Positions 27,575 through 35,970 of a DNA stretch of 64,000 bases are shown piece by piece. The DNA lies in assembly GCF_004795735.1 (NCBI RefSeq), contig NZ_CP039247.1:930001-994000 (forward strand), given 5' to 3'. The position numbers and the translations under genes were made by a program. Every line of letters starts with the position of its first letter. Position 1 is the first letter of the stretch. Below the pieces are notes generated by a model that saw only the letters and a program-made list of their open reading frames with translations, was not told where the DNA came from and searched no databases. The DNA comes from Corynebacterium endometrii. GTDB lineage: Bacteria; Actinomycetota; Actinomycetes; Mycobacteriales; Mycobacteriaceae.

Positions 27575-27937
27575 ATGAATGCCATGCTTTCCTGGATTGT
27601 TCTCATCGCCATCCTGATCCTGCTCATCATCTTTGGCACCTGGGCCTGGAGCGCAACATTCGGCTGGTTTGACGGTCTGGGCACCCCGGATGCTGACATT
27701 GACGTGCCTCGTGCCAACCGTAGCGCGGTGGAGAACAATCGCTTTGCTGATATCGCCTTTGACGTGGTGGCACGCGGTTACCGCCAAGATCAAGTCGATG
27801 ATGTAATAGAGTCCTTGGCTAACCGCCTTGCCGAGGCCGAGGCTCGCCTAGCCCGAAACGCCGCTCCGGCGTCACCGCTAGACCCTAAAACCCAGCCGCT
27901 TACTGGGCAAAGCGAGAACCTGAACCTTAACGGGTGA
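27575..27937 (+). CDS. DivIVA-domain small membrane protein (Rv1209-like)
   Basis: The 120-residue protein has one N-terminal membrane span (LSWIVLIAILILLIIFGTWAW). It is followed by a short DivIVA-like motif (FADIAFDVVARGYRQDQVDDVIESLANRLAEAEARL) predicted to coil. DivIVA motifs of this form occur in actinobacterial polar-growth and cell-wall factors. Its place after folP2 and before DUF3117 matches Rv1209. I prefer the ATG at 27575; starts at 27545 or 27584 are possible. Confidence 0.75.
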   Translation: MNAMLSWIVLIAILILLIIFGTWAWSATFGWFDGLGTPDADIDVPRANRSAVENNRFADIAFDVVARGYRQDQVDDVIESLANRLAEAEARLARNAAPASPLDPKTQPLTGQSENLNLNG

Positions 27938-28067
27938 CCGGCCCGTGCGTCGCTGTGGGATGAAAAGAAAGAATTAGCCCACTCGAACGTTTTGGAAACG
28001 CCTGTTCAGGGCCCACTTCAGCCCGTTGCGGTGCGAATTTGCGGCCCCAAGCACCGCAAAACCGCGT

Positions 28068-28073
28068 AAAATA
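28068..28073 (+). promoter_or_regulatory. Likely -10 element of the DUF3117 gene
   Basis: TAAAAT lies 62 bp upstream of the DUF3117 ATG, in an otherwise GC-rich spacer of 197 bp. No strong -35 is obvious. Confidence 0.4.
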
Positions 28074-28134
28074 GCAAGGGTGACCAAATTATGGTCGCTT
28101 ATATTTTAGCTTTATGAATGGGAGTTGAGCTTCG

Positions 28135-28302
28135 ATGGCAGCTATGAAGCCTCGTACAACTGGCGGCGAGATGGAAGCGGTGGAAGAATCACGCAAGATC
28201 GTGATGCGCATCCCTTCCGACGGTGGTGGGCGCATCGTCGTTGAGTTAAGCAAAGAGGAAGCGGCGGAGCTCGGTTCGCTCCTTACAGAGGCCGCCAGCT
28301 AG
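28135..28302 (+). CDS. DUF3117 small protein (Rv1211-like)
   Basis: A 55-residue protein runs from the ATG at 28135 to the TAG at 28300-28302. It contains MKPRTTGGEMEAVEESRKIV and RIVVELSKEEAAELG. This is the highly conserved actinobacterial DUF3117 family, found in mycobacteria at the same locus (Rv1211). The function is unknown. A GGGAG element precedes the start. It is 9 bp upstream of the RlmA-like gene, so the two are likely co-transcribed. Confidence 0.85.
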   Translation: MAAMKPRTTGGEMEAVEESRKIVMRIPSDGGGRIVVELSKEEAAELGSLLTEAAS

Positions 28303-28311
28303 TCTGGACCC

Positions 28312-29181
28312 ATGCTTTCACACATCATTGATGTTCTTGCCGATCCCGTAGATGGGACAGGCCTGACCGGTGCTGACGATTTCTCGCGCCTAGTATCTGA
28401 TTCGGGCCATTCTTACGACGTTGCTAAACAGGGCTACGTAACCTTGGCCGGTGGGGCCGGGCTCAAACACAAGGGTGACGATTTGGATATGGTTCGCGCC
28501 CGTGAAACCTACCTTTCCAGGGGGCACTTCGCTCCCTTCGTTGAGGCGGTTACCGGCGCGGTGCAGGATATCCTTGATGCGGCCGAGGTGCCCGATGAGG
28601 CGGAGCCCGCCCTGCTCGAAGTTGGCGCCGGCACCGGTTACTACCTGGCGCACACCCTTGATTCCGTCCGGGGCGCGCGCGGCATTGGCCTTGATATTTC
28701 CCCGCATGCGGCAAAGCACTTGGCGAAGTGCCACCCGCGCGTGGGAGCCGTGGTTGCGGACGTCTGGGATCGCCTACCCATCAAGGACGGCTCGATTGAT
28801 GCCATCTCCGTCATCTTTGCCCCACGCAACCCGGCGGAATTCCAGCGTGTTCTCACCCCAGGCGGGGAAGTGGTTGTTCTGACCCCGTGCTCCGGTCACC
28901 TCGATGAGCTGCGCGAGCCTTTGGGCATCCTGGGCGTAGAAGAAGGCAAGGTCGAGCGCATGTACGAGCAGGCCAAGGGATACCTCGAGCAGTCTGCCGA
29001 TCCGGTGGATATCTCATTCCCCATCGAGCTAGATCGTGATTCCATCAAGGCTCAGGTGGCCATGAGCCCGTCAGCCCGTCATATCAGCCGTGACGAATTG
29101 GCCCAGCGCATGGCCGCGCTGCCGGAGACCATGACGGTCACGGCGCATGCCCGCTTGGATCGTCTCCGGGCGAAGAAATAA
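28312..29181 (+). CDS. RlmA-family 23S rRNA (guanine-N1)-methyltransferase
   Basis: The 289-residue AdoMet enzyme resembles RlmA/RrmA, which methylates N1 of G745/G748 in 23S rRNA. Family-typical segments are DSGHSYDVAKQGYVTLAG, the MVRARETYLSRGHFAPF region, AdoMet motif LLEVGAGTGYYLAH near residue 101, FAPRNPAEFQRVLTPGGEVVVLTP, and MSPSARHISRDE. Classical RlmA has an N-terminal zinc finger with four cysteines. Here the N-terminus has none, so the finger is lost, as in some actinobacterial members. Target and activity are inferred. Confidence 0.82.
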   Translation: MLSHIIDVLADPVDGTGLTGADDFSRLVSDSGHSYDVAKQGYVTLAGGAGLKHKGDDLDMVRARETYLSRGHFAPFVEAVTGAVQDILDAAEVPDEAEPALLEVGAGTGYYLAHTLDSVRGARGIGLDISPHAAKHLAKCHPRVGAVVADVWDRLPIKDGSIDAISVIFAPRNPAEFQRVLTPGGEVVVLTPCSGHLDELREPLGILGVEEGKVERMYEQAKGYLEQSADPVDISFPIELDRDSIKAQVAMSPSARHISRDELAQRMAALPETMTVTAHARLDRLRAKK

Positions 29182-29209
29182 CGCGGGGCTCAACCTTAGT
29201 TTCCCAGTC

Positions 29210-29241
29210 ACCACCAGGCTTTCCAGCCGGGTGGTGATTTT
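29210..29241 (+). terminator. Terminator of the RlmA-like gene
   Basis: CACCACC and GGTGGTG enclose a short loop with an inner AGGCT..AGCC stem. ATTTTTTCTG follows on the plus strand, giving a good intrinsic terminator about 30 bp after the stop. Confidence 0.8.
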
Positions 29242-29726
29242 TTCTGCCCCCTTAAGTCGATAGATACTCAAATTATTGCTCTTGGGTATCCAAACGTGTC
29301 TTTAAAGTGCGGAGATTAGAATTCGAAAGACCCGAACCCGGTGATTGCCACGTGGATTGGGACGCTAGGCTAACGTCCCCGCCAACCGCGCCATGACTCC
29401 TGGCGTCCGGCCGAGGAGTCCTAAGTATGCGTTGCGGCTAGTCTGGAAGATGACGCCCGGTCGCCGGCGTCTAGGGCCGGTACCTGGGTATGGATTGGCC
29501 TTTGCTTTGGCGCCTCGCGCCAGGGGCTTAAGCGATGGGGCGGCCCAAAAGCCCGGCAAGCAAGCCGAAGCGGCTGCAACGTTTCCAGCCCCGGGCTCGC
29601 CGGCCGCTAACGGATGGCGGGCGGCAACCACCGGGGCCGCGGACTGCTTTTATATCCGGCGAACCTAACGCCAGCGGAGAACGCCGCAATGGGGAGTACG
29701 CCAACGGGGATAGGGAAACTGACTAC

Positions 29727-29762
29727 GTCAAAGGGGCGACTTACGGGAGCCGCCCCTTCGAC
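29727..29762 (-). terminator. Hairpin downstream of the GH32-like gene
   Basis: AAGGGGCG (29731-29738) pairs with CGCCCCTT (29751-29758), extended by flanking GTC/GAC. It lies 44-79 bp past the stop. The T-tract is poor on the minus strand. Confidence 0.5.
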
Positions 29763-29805
29763 GCAGTTTTAAATGCTTTAGCCCCGTTTCCAGCCGTGCC
29801 TGGGT

Positions 29806-31248
29806 TTAGCTGCCGTGGCGTTCCCACTCGCGGACGATTTCAGCCTCGCCAGACGTGGAGGCCGAAATACCAGAGCAACCCCCGTCAAAATACACGCGGG
29901 AAGCCATGGCTACCTGGCCGCCGTCCGCATAAACTTCAACGGTGGAACCATCCACAACGATGGTCAAGGAATCAGAATCATCCTCGCGCAGCGGGGCCGA
30001 GGCCACCGCGTCCCCCGCGTAGCTATCCTGATAGGCCCCGCACAAGGAGCGGTCCAAGGTTAGTTCGTCACCGGAGTGCTTAATGATGGCGGCAGGGGAG
30101 CCATTGCCATCGAGCAGCTGTACTTCAACCTCAGAACCGGAGGGAACCTCAAGCAGGCCGGTCCACAGGCGCGCGCGATCCGTCGTGGCAACCGCATCGG
30201 GCAAACCGCGTGCCGGAGTCTGATAGATGACCCCGCCCTGCAGCGTCAGGTAACGCGGGAGGGATAGCGCATTGGCCCAGCCCTCTTGGCTCAGCGATGG
30301 ATGCTCAGCGGGCGCGTCCTGGCGGCCGGCGCCGCTCATCAGGCCAAAGATTACGGCCTCCTCGTAGCGTTTGTCCGCGTCTATTGTTCCTGCGGTGACG
30401 TTGGTGTTGCGCGGGCGGGTGAAATCATGCCCGTAATCGATGCGCTTGAACCCCGTGACCACGTTAAAGACGGTGCCCTCGAGGCGGCCAACAAGGTAAC
30501 CGGATAGCTCGGCCCCGTCGCGCTCAAGGGTGATGAACAATACGTCATAGATTTCCCCATCCACCTCATCGCGCAGGCGGATGATGCGCGGTGCCGCTAC
30601 CGGCGGCAGTTCATTGCCCGGCGCCTCGGAGGATTTGAAACCGGTATCTTCACCCTCGAAGGTGAGTTCACCGTCCAGCGTCCACGAGACCCCATCGGCA
30701 CTGGATAAAATGACGGGGGTGGAGCTGCCGGCCTCGCCGGTGAGGGCTAGCATCAGCCAGCCCTTGTGGCCCTCTGAACGATCCCCATTATCCCAGTCGG
30801 GGACCACGCACGGCGTGCGGAAGCGGGTAAATCCCTCCGTGTCCTGGACAATTGCACCGTGGCGCAGAACATGGGGGTCCAAGGCGCCTATCTCATCAGA
30901 AACCTCACAGACGTCATCGACGTTGGCGTAGCTTGCTAGGTTCACGGAGGAGCCCGCACCGGTGATGGACGTGAAGTAGAGGTTGATGCCGCCATCGACC
31001 GCGGCCACCGCACCCGCACGGAGACCGGTTTCGCCGCCGGCTGGGGCGAGGACATCATCGCATTCGATCCAGTCGAAAGGAAGTGAGGTCGAGTACGTGT
31101 GACCCCAGCGTGACTTTTCATCAGCGCCGAGCTTGTACTGGAAAAACAGGTGCCAGGATTCACCGTCCAACAAAACGCCGGCTGGTGCCTCGAGCACGCC
31201 AGTCTCTGTGGTGAAGTGAAGTTCAGGGCGATGGATGTCAGTGGTCAT
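29806..31248 (-). CDS. GH32-like protein lacking the catalytic acids (probable pseudoenzyme)
   Basis: The 480-residue protein has the layout of GH32 fructosidases/invertases: a five-bladed propeller followed by a beta-sandwich (TIVVDGSTVEVYADGGQVAMASRVYF). The family motifs are present but altered. The nucleophile motif WMNDPNG aligns with VLEAPAG (residues 18-24, Asp to Ala). RDP aligns with FRTP near residue 143 (Asp to Thr). ECP aligns with AAPR near 219 (Glu to Ala). WHLFFQY and RWGHTYS otherwise align well. It lies 132 bp downstream of glgA on the same strand, behind the glgA terminator. It may bind a carbohydrate rather than cleave it; that is inference. Confidence 0.75.
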   Translation of the reverse strand: MTTDIHRPELHFTTETGVLEAPAGVLLDGESWHLFFQYKLGADEKSRWGHTYSTSLPFDWIECDDVLAPAGGETGLRAGAVAAVDGGINLYFTSITGAGSSVNLASYANVDDVCEVSDEIGALDPHVLRHGAIVQDTEGFTRFRTPCVVPDWDNGDRSEGHKGWLMLALTGEAGSSTPVILSSADGVSWTLDGELTFEGEDTGFKSSEAPGNELPPVAAPRIIRLRDEVDGEIYDVLFITLERDGAELSGYLVGRLEGTVFNVVTGFKRIDYGHDFTRPRNTNVTAGTIDADKRYEEAVIFGLMSGAGRQDAPAEHPSLSQEGWANALSLPRYLTLQGGVIYQTPARGLPDAVATTDRARLWTGLLEVPSGSEVEVQLLDGNGSPAAIIKHSGDELTLDRSLCGAYQDSYAGDAVASAPLREDDSDSLTIVVDGSTVEVYADGGQVAMASRVYFDGGCSGISASTSGEAEIVREWERHGS

Positions 31249-31308
31249 TGACCCTCAACACTCCTTAAGAGATTAAGTGGAGAATTATGCTTCGAACACG
31301 CCATGATA

Positions 31309-31364
31309 CTTAAAAATAAATCTGCGGGTTTTCAACCGGTCCGCAACCAGTAGAAACCCGCAGA
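31309..31364 (-). terminator. Terminator of glgA
   Basis: TCTGCGGGTTT (31321-31331) pairs with AAACCCGCAGA (31354-31364). On the minus strand the hairpin is followed by TTTATTTTTAAG. It lies 16 bp after the glgA stop. Confidence 0.85.
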
Positions 31365-31380
31365 ATCCAGCGCAAAGGCG

Positions 31381-32535
31381 TTAAACGAGGGAGGCGTAGA
31401 TGTCCACCGTCTGGGCCGCGATGGTGGCCCAAGAGAACTTGTCCACTGCGCGCCGGCGGCCTGCGTTGACATACCTGGCCGTCAAGTCCTTATCGCCGGC
31501 GAGCTTGTTGACGGCATCAGCGAGGCCGGACTCGAAATCATCAACGGCCTGCTCATCGTAGTGGACAAGCACGCCCGTCTCACCGTCCACAACAACCTCT
31601 GGGATGCCGCCTACGTCCGACGCCACCACCGCGGTGCCGCACGCCATGGCCTCTAAGTTGACGATGCCTAGTGGCTCATAGATGGAAGGGCAGACAAAGA
31701 TATCGGCGCCGGAATAGACTTCCTGGATTCTATCGCGGTCAAGCATTTCCTTGACCCAGAAAACCCCGTCGCGCTCGGCCTGGAGCTCCGCGACCAATGC
31801 CTCCGTGCGGGCCTCAATCTCTGGGGTGTCCGGAGCCCCCGCGCACAGGACCAATTGAATGTCCCGGTCGAACTTCCGCACCGCTTTGAGTAGGTGCTCC
31901 ACGCCCTTCTGGCGGGTGATGCGCCCAACGAACGCCACCACGGGGCGGGTCTTATCCACCCCAAGTTCGTCGAGCACGTTGGCCTCGCGCGGCTGCCAGA
32001 GCTGGGTGTCAATACCGTTGAGGACCACGTGCACTTTGGCTTCATCGATTCGTGGGTAGGCCTCAAGGATTGAGGCCTTCATGCCGGCCGAAACCGCGAT
32101 GACCGCGTCCGCGTACTCCATGGCGTTCTTCTCGGACCAGGATGAGATCTCGTAACCGCCGCCGAGTTGTTCACGCTTCCACGGGCGGTGCGGCTCGAGA
32201 GAGTGAGCGGTGACAACGTGCGGAATCCCGTAGAGCTTGGCGGCTAGGTGCCCGCCTAGTCCGGAGTACCAGGTGTGCGAGTGGGCCACATCAATCGAGG
32301 ATGCGGCGTTAGCCATGCGGAGCCCGGTGGACAGGGTCTGGATAGCCGCGTTTGCCCCGGCCAGCTCCGGATCCACGCCGTGGGTAAAGACGTCCTTTTC
32401 CTCCCGGGGCTTGCCCATGCAGTGGACCTCTACCTCGATGAGTTCACGCATGAAGCGGGTCAGCTCGGCGACGTGAACACCCGCGCCACCGTAAATTTCT
32501 GGGGGATATTCCTTTGAAAAGATTCCGGCTCTCAT
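31381..32535 (-). CDS. glgA: Actinobacterial glycogen synthase, GT4 type (GlgA/GlgM)
   Basis: The 384-residue GT-B glycosyltransferase extends alpha-1,4-glucan from ADP-glucose. In mycobacteria the equivalent enzyme GlgM makes maltose 1-phosphate. Motifs are SKEYPPEIYGGAGVHVAELTR at the N-terminus (acceptor/ADP loop), HSLEPHRPWKREQLGGGY, VGRITRQKGVEHLL, and the GT4 EX7E region SIYEPLGIVNLEAMACGTAVVAS near residue 300. It is divergent from glgC across a 162-bp control region, the standard actinobacterial arrangement. Whether it acts mainly as GlgA or GlgM cannot be told from sequence. Confidence 0.92.
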   Translation of the reverse strand: MRAGIFSKEYPPEIYGGAGVHVAELTRFMRELIEVEVHCMGKPREEKDVFTHGVDPELAGANAAIQTLSTGLRMANAASSIDVAHSHTWYSGLGGHLAAKLYGIPHVVTAHSLEPHRPWKREQLGGGYEISSWSEKNAMEYADAVIAVSAGMKASILEAYPRIDEAKVHVVLNGIDTQLWQPREANVLDELGVDKTRPVVAFVGRITRQKGVEHLLKAVRKFDRDIQLVLCAGAPDTPEIEARTEALVAELQAERDGVFWVKEMLDRDRIQEVYSGADIFVCPSIYEPLGIVNLEAMACGTAVVASDVGGIPEVVVDGETGVLVHYDEQAVDDFESGLADAVNKLAGDKDLTARYVNAGRRRAVDKFSWATIAAQTVDIYASLV

Positions 32536-32697
32536 AACTATTTAGCCTAACGTTCTCAGGTGGGCGTTGCGAGATGTTTGGCAATCATTAACTGTGATTT
32601 TTTCTTCGCGACAGGTAAGTGAATTTTCCCCTGTAAAGGGGGGATTTAAAGCCCCGATTAGCTGAAAAAACCCGCGGGAGGGAATAACGTTGGAGGG

Positions 32698-33924
32698 GTG
32701 AAAAGCCAGCCTAATGTCCTAGCTATTGTCCTCGCCGGCGGTGAAGGTAAGCGGCTTTTCCCGCTTACTGAAGACCGTGCAAAGCCGGCCGTCCCATTCG
32801 GTGGAAACTACCGCCTCATTGACTTTGTTTTGTCCAATTTGGTCAATGCGGGCTACTGGAAGATTGCCGTTCTCACCCAGTACAAGTCCCACTCCCTCGA
32901 CCGGCATATCTCCCAGGCGTGGTCGATGTCCGGCCCCACTTCCCAGTACATCGCATCGGTTCCCGCGCAACAGCGTCGCGGCAAGCGCTGGTACACCGGT
33001 TCTGCGGACGCCATTGTTCAGTCGCTCAACCTGATTAATGACGAGCAGCCGGATTACGTCATCGTATTCGGCGCGGACCACGTCTACCGCATGGACCCTT
33101 CCCAGATGGTTGAGGAGCACATTGCTTCCGGTAAGGCGTGTTCCGTCGCTGGTATCCGCGTGCCGCGTGAGGAGGCCTTCGCCTTTGGCTGCATTCAGTC
33201 CGATGAAGAAGGCAATATTACGGAGTTCGTGGAAAAGCCAGAGAATCCACCGGCAACCCCGGATGATCCAAACATGACCTACGCATCCATGGGTAACTAC
33301 GTGTTTACGGCGGAGGCCCTGCGTGAGGCGCTGCTTGAGGATGAGAAGAACGAGAACTCGAGCCATGACATGGGTGGAGACATCATCCCGTACTTCGTGG
33401 AACGCGAAGAGGCCCACGTGTATGACTTTATGGCTAATGAAGTACCGGGTGCTACCGACCGTGACCGCGGTTACTGGCGTGACGTGGGCACCATCGACTC
33501 GTTCTATGAGGCGCATATGGATCTCATCTCTGTACACCCAATCTTCAACCTGTACAACTTCAAGTGGCCGATTAGCTCCACTGATGATGCGAACTTCCCA
33601 CCAGCGAAGTTTGTTCAAAACGGCATAGCTCAGTCCTCCATGGTGGCCCCGGGCTGCATTATTTCGGGCGGAACCGTGCGCAACTCGGTGCTCTCTTCAG
33701 ACGTCCATGTTGAGGACGGCGCTACGGTCGAAGGCTCCGTGCTGCTGCCGGGAGTGCGCGTTGGCAAGGGCGCTGTGGTCCGTCACGCGATCTTGGACAA
33801 GAATGTCCGGGTGACCGATGGTGCCATCATCGGCGTCGATCGCAACCTCGACGAATCCCGCTTTACCGTCTCCGCCGGTGGGGTAGTAGTCGTGGGCAAG
33901 GGGGAGGTAGTCGAGGCGAATTAG
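32698..33924 (+). CDS. glgC: Glucose-1-phosphate adenylyltransferase GlgC
   Basis: GlgC makes ADP-glucose from ATP and glucose 1-phosphate, the committed step to glycogen. The 408-residue protein has the nucleotidyltransferase signature [28 protein letters not shown] near residues 12-40. Other motifs are [14 protein letters not shown] and [15 protein letters not shown], then a C-terminal left-handed helix of hexapeptides ([20 protein letters not shown]). The start is the GTG at 32698, with GGAGGG immediately upstream; the spacing is short, but no better start fits the conserved N-terminus. It is divergent from glgA and is followed by its own terminator. Confidence 0.95.
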   Translation: MKSQPNVLAIVLAGGEGKRLFPLTEDRAKPAVPFGGNYRLIDFVLSNLVNAGYWKIAVLTQYKSHSLDRHISQAWSMSGPTSQYIASVPAQQRRGKRWYTGSADAIVQSLNLINDEQPDYVIVFGADHVYRMDPSQMVEEHIASGKACSVAGIRVPREEAFAFGCIQSDEEGNITEFVEKPENPPATPDDPNMTYASMGNYVFTAEALREALLEDEKNENSSHDMGGDIIPYFVEREEAHVYDFMANEVPGATDRDRGYWRDVGTIDSFYEAHMDLISVHPIFNLYNFKWPISSTDDANFPPAKFVQNGIAQSSMVAPGCIISGGTVRNSVLSSDVHVEDGATVEGSVLLPGVRVGKGAVVRHAILDKNVRVTDGAIIGVDRNLDESRFTVSAGGVVVVGKGEVVEAN

Positions 33925-33944
33925 CTTTTTGCAGCCGCCACACT

Positions 33945-33981
33945 GGGACCTGCCGGACGACGGCGGGTCCCTTTGCTTTTC
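33945..33981 (+). terminator. Terminator of glgC
   Basis: GGGACC (33945-33950) pairs with GGTCCC (33966-33971), with further GCC/GGC pairing inside. TTTGCTTTT follows. It lies 20 bp after the stop. Confidence 0.85.
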
Positions 33982-34191
33982 ACCTACACCCGGCATCTCC
34001 CACAAGAGGAACTAAACCGGTTGGACCTTTTAACTACCCCCGATGGCGAACCTCAAGGTTTGCGGGGTCCGGTACGAGCTCCATGAATCCAGGCCAGAAA
34101 ATAGGGCCACGGTCCTGCTGAGGCAGGCTTAAGGGGGCGATCCTCCTGCGCGGCAGGCCCGAATGCATTCTCATGAATAGGAAAACGCCTA

Positions 34192-34228
34192 ATCCCGGTC
34201 CTTCCAGGATGGCGCTGGGGACCGGGAT
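34192..34228 (-). terminator. Terminator of the O-methyltransferase gene
   Basis: ATCCCGGTCC and GGACCGGGAT form a 10-bp perfect stem 20 bp after the stop. On the minus strand TTAGGCGTTTTCC follows. Confidence 0.7.
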
Positions 34229-34247
34229 GGACAAGTTTGAGTCAGGC

Positions 34248-34916
34248 CTAAAGCTTGGTGATGAGGGTCAAGCCTGAGCCCAACGGGAGGCGGGTAACAT
34301 GGGCGCCTTTCAAGCCACGGGCCAGTTCGTCGGCCTCGCGTGCGGCATTGGTGTCGCGATCCGTGCGGGTCGAATCGGCGATTGTGCCATCCAACAGGGA
34401 ATTGGCCAAGACTAGGGTTCCGCGCTGAGAAAGAAGCGGCCAGGCGGCCTTCACGGTTGCGGGCATGTCCATGGCGCTTACCTCAGCGTAGATGACCTGG
34501 TACGAGTCATTGGCTAAACGCCCCATCACGTCCAGCGGGCGTGATGGGAGGAAACGCACGCGGGTAGGTGAGTAGCCGGCCTCCCGGAACGCCTTCTTCG
34601 CGTTGGTCTGGTGCTCAACCTCGGGGTCGATGCAGGTGAGAATGCCGGTCTCTGCAAGGCCTTGAAGCAGGTAAAGCCCCACCACGGAAGCGGCTGGGGT
34701 GATGGCAACCGCCTGGGCCTTCTCCCCGGTCTGGGCCGCGTGGCCCGTAGATGCCGCGGCCAAGGTGGTTAGCAATTGACCGGTAACCTCATCCGGTACG
34801 GGAAGTGAATACTCCTCTGCATGGGAGCGAGCAGAGCTCAACGCTTCAGAAGGCTCTGAGGAAGTTTCGATATAAGAACGCAGCGCGTCGTAAGCCAAGT
34901 CAGTCACGTGTCCCAC
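34248..34916 (-). CDS. O-methyltransferase family protein (Rv1220c-like)
   Basis: The 222-residue putative AdoMet-dependent methyltransferase is of the COMT-like family 3. The AdoMet fold is visible as VAITPAASVVGLYLLQGL (a degenerate motif I), LTCIDPEVEHQTNAKKAF, and YQVIYAEVSAMDMPATVKAAWPLLSQRGTLVLANSL. The glycine-rich motif is weaker than in catalytically proven members. It is divergent from sigE, as Rv1220c is from Rv1221, so the pairing is ancient. The substrate is unknown. Confidence 0.75.
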   Translation of the reverse strand: MGHVTDLAYDALRSYIETSSEPSEALSSARSHAEEYSLPVPDEVTGQLLTTLAAASTGHAAQTGEKAQAVAITPAASVVGLYLLQGLAETGILTCIDPEVEHQTNAKKAFREAGYSPTRVRFLPSRPLDVMGRLANDSYQVIYAEVSAMDMPATVKAAWPLLSQRGTLVLANSLLDGTIADSTRTDRDTNAAREADELARGLKGAHVTRLPLGSGLTLITKL

Positions 34917-35059
34917 TTTATGTATTCATACTGGAGGGTGTACCCGAAACACCCGAAACCAATGCTAATTGTGACTGGTGGGAATGCTGAGGTGTGTTCA
35001 CAGCCAGTTCTCAGCGCCGTAAGTGGAGATTGCCGGGTTGTTGTAGCACAATATGTCAC

Positions 35060-35683
35060 ATGACAAATGAGCGACGCAGTAGTGAGAATGTTGGCGAGGT
35101 AGATAAGCCTTTGACCGGCACTGCGGCGTTTGATGCCGGCGAGTCGGCGATGCCGGAATGGGGCGAACTGGTGGCCGAGCATGCGGATAGCGTGTACCGC
35201 TTGGCGTATCGCCTGTCTGGCAATCAGCATGATGCGGAGGATCTAACTCAGGAAACGTTCATGCGGGTCTTCCGCTCCCTGGATAGGTACCAGGCGGGGA
35301 CCTTTGAGGGGTGGTTGCATCGAATTACTACCAACCTGTTCCTGGATATGGTCCGCCACCGCAGCAAGATTCGCATGGAGGCGCTGCCGGAGGATTATGA
35401 TCGTGTCCCCGGTTCGGACATGACTCCGGAACAGGCATATAACGTGGCGAATTTGGATCCTGCCCTCCAGGCGGCGTTGGATGAGCTGGGGCCTGACTTC
35501 CGCGTTGCCGTGGTCTTATGCGATGTAGTGGGCATGAGCTATGACGAAATTGCTGAGACCCTCGGAGTGAAAATGGGCACGGTGCGCTCCCGCATTCACA
35601 GGGGGCGGTCCCAGTTGCGTGCATCTCTCGAGGCTGCGGCAGAGGTAAACGATGAAGCCAAGATGCTGCTGCGCACCCGCTAG
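35060..35683 (+). CDS. sigE: ECF sigma factor SigE
   Basis: The group 4 sigma factor directs RNA polymerase to envelope and heat/oxidative stress promoters. From the ATG at 35060 it has 207 residues; a longer form from the GTG at 34994 is possible. Region 2 is clear ([35 protein letters not shown], then [18 protein letters not shown]), as is region 4 ([41 protein letters not shown]). It is divergent from the methyltransferase and upstream of the zinc anti-sigma gene. Unusually, a strong terminator separates it from that gene. Confidence 0.92.
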   Translation: MTNERRSSENVGEVDKPLTGTAAFDAGESAMPEWGELVAEHADSVYRLAYRLSGNQHDAEDLTQETFMRVFRSLDRYQAGTFEGWLHRITTNLFLDMVRHRSKIRMEALPEDYDRVPGSDMTPEQAYNVANLDPALQAALDELGPDFRVAVVLCDVVGMSYDEIAETLGVKMGTVRSRIHRGRSQLRASLEAAAEVNDEAKMLLRTR

Positions 35684-35727
35684 TTGTGCGCAGGTCGTGG
35701 AATATCGACAAAGCATCCATGGGTGAG

Positions 35728-35752
35728 GGCCGGCCTTTGCCGGCCTTTTCTT
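35728..35752 (+). terminator. Terminator between sigE and its anti-sigma gene
   Basis: GGCCGGC-CTTT-GCCGGCC (35728-35745) is followed by TTTTCTTT. It is a textbook intrinsic terminator 45 bp after the sigE stop. Confidence 0.9.
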
Positions 35753-35970
35753 TGCCTAAATCAACTTGTTAATACTTTTAAAGTTCCATCTAAAGTTGGA
35801 TGGCTCGCACGGGCAATAAACGGTGGACGTCGCTACAGTGGGGAACTAGCCACCGGTGCGAAGATCAAGCTCGTCGTAGCCGGAATTTGTGAAACCAACA
35901 AAACACTAATGTGTATTCACATGAGTTAAGCGCCGTCATAGAAGCCACAGCAGGAGGTGAGCATTCCAGA

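Larger units (their letters stand above)
29182..29805. other. Gene-free stretch with a series of hairpins
   Basis: No coding frame is convincing in these 624 bp. The region starts with the rlmA-like terminator and ends with a hairpin serving the GH32-like gene. Between them lie five GC-rich hairpins: 29359-29379, 29394-29420, 29452-29471, 29508-29522 and 29550-29597 (the last with an inner AGCCG/CGGCT stem). This may be a structured RNA or merely GC-rich repeats. Confidence 0.45.

Noticed and set aside
29393..29668. A 91-codon plus-strand frame and an opposite 88-codon frame in the spacer after the RlmA-like gene
   Set aside because: Both are compositionally odd, lack ribosome-binding sites and coincide with hairpins.
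32580..32660. A GlxR or RamA site between glgA and glgC
   Set aside because: TGTGA and CCCC/GGGG pieces are present, but no complete TGTGA-N6-TCACA palindrome is seen.
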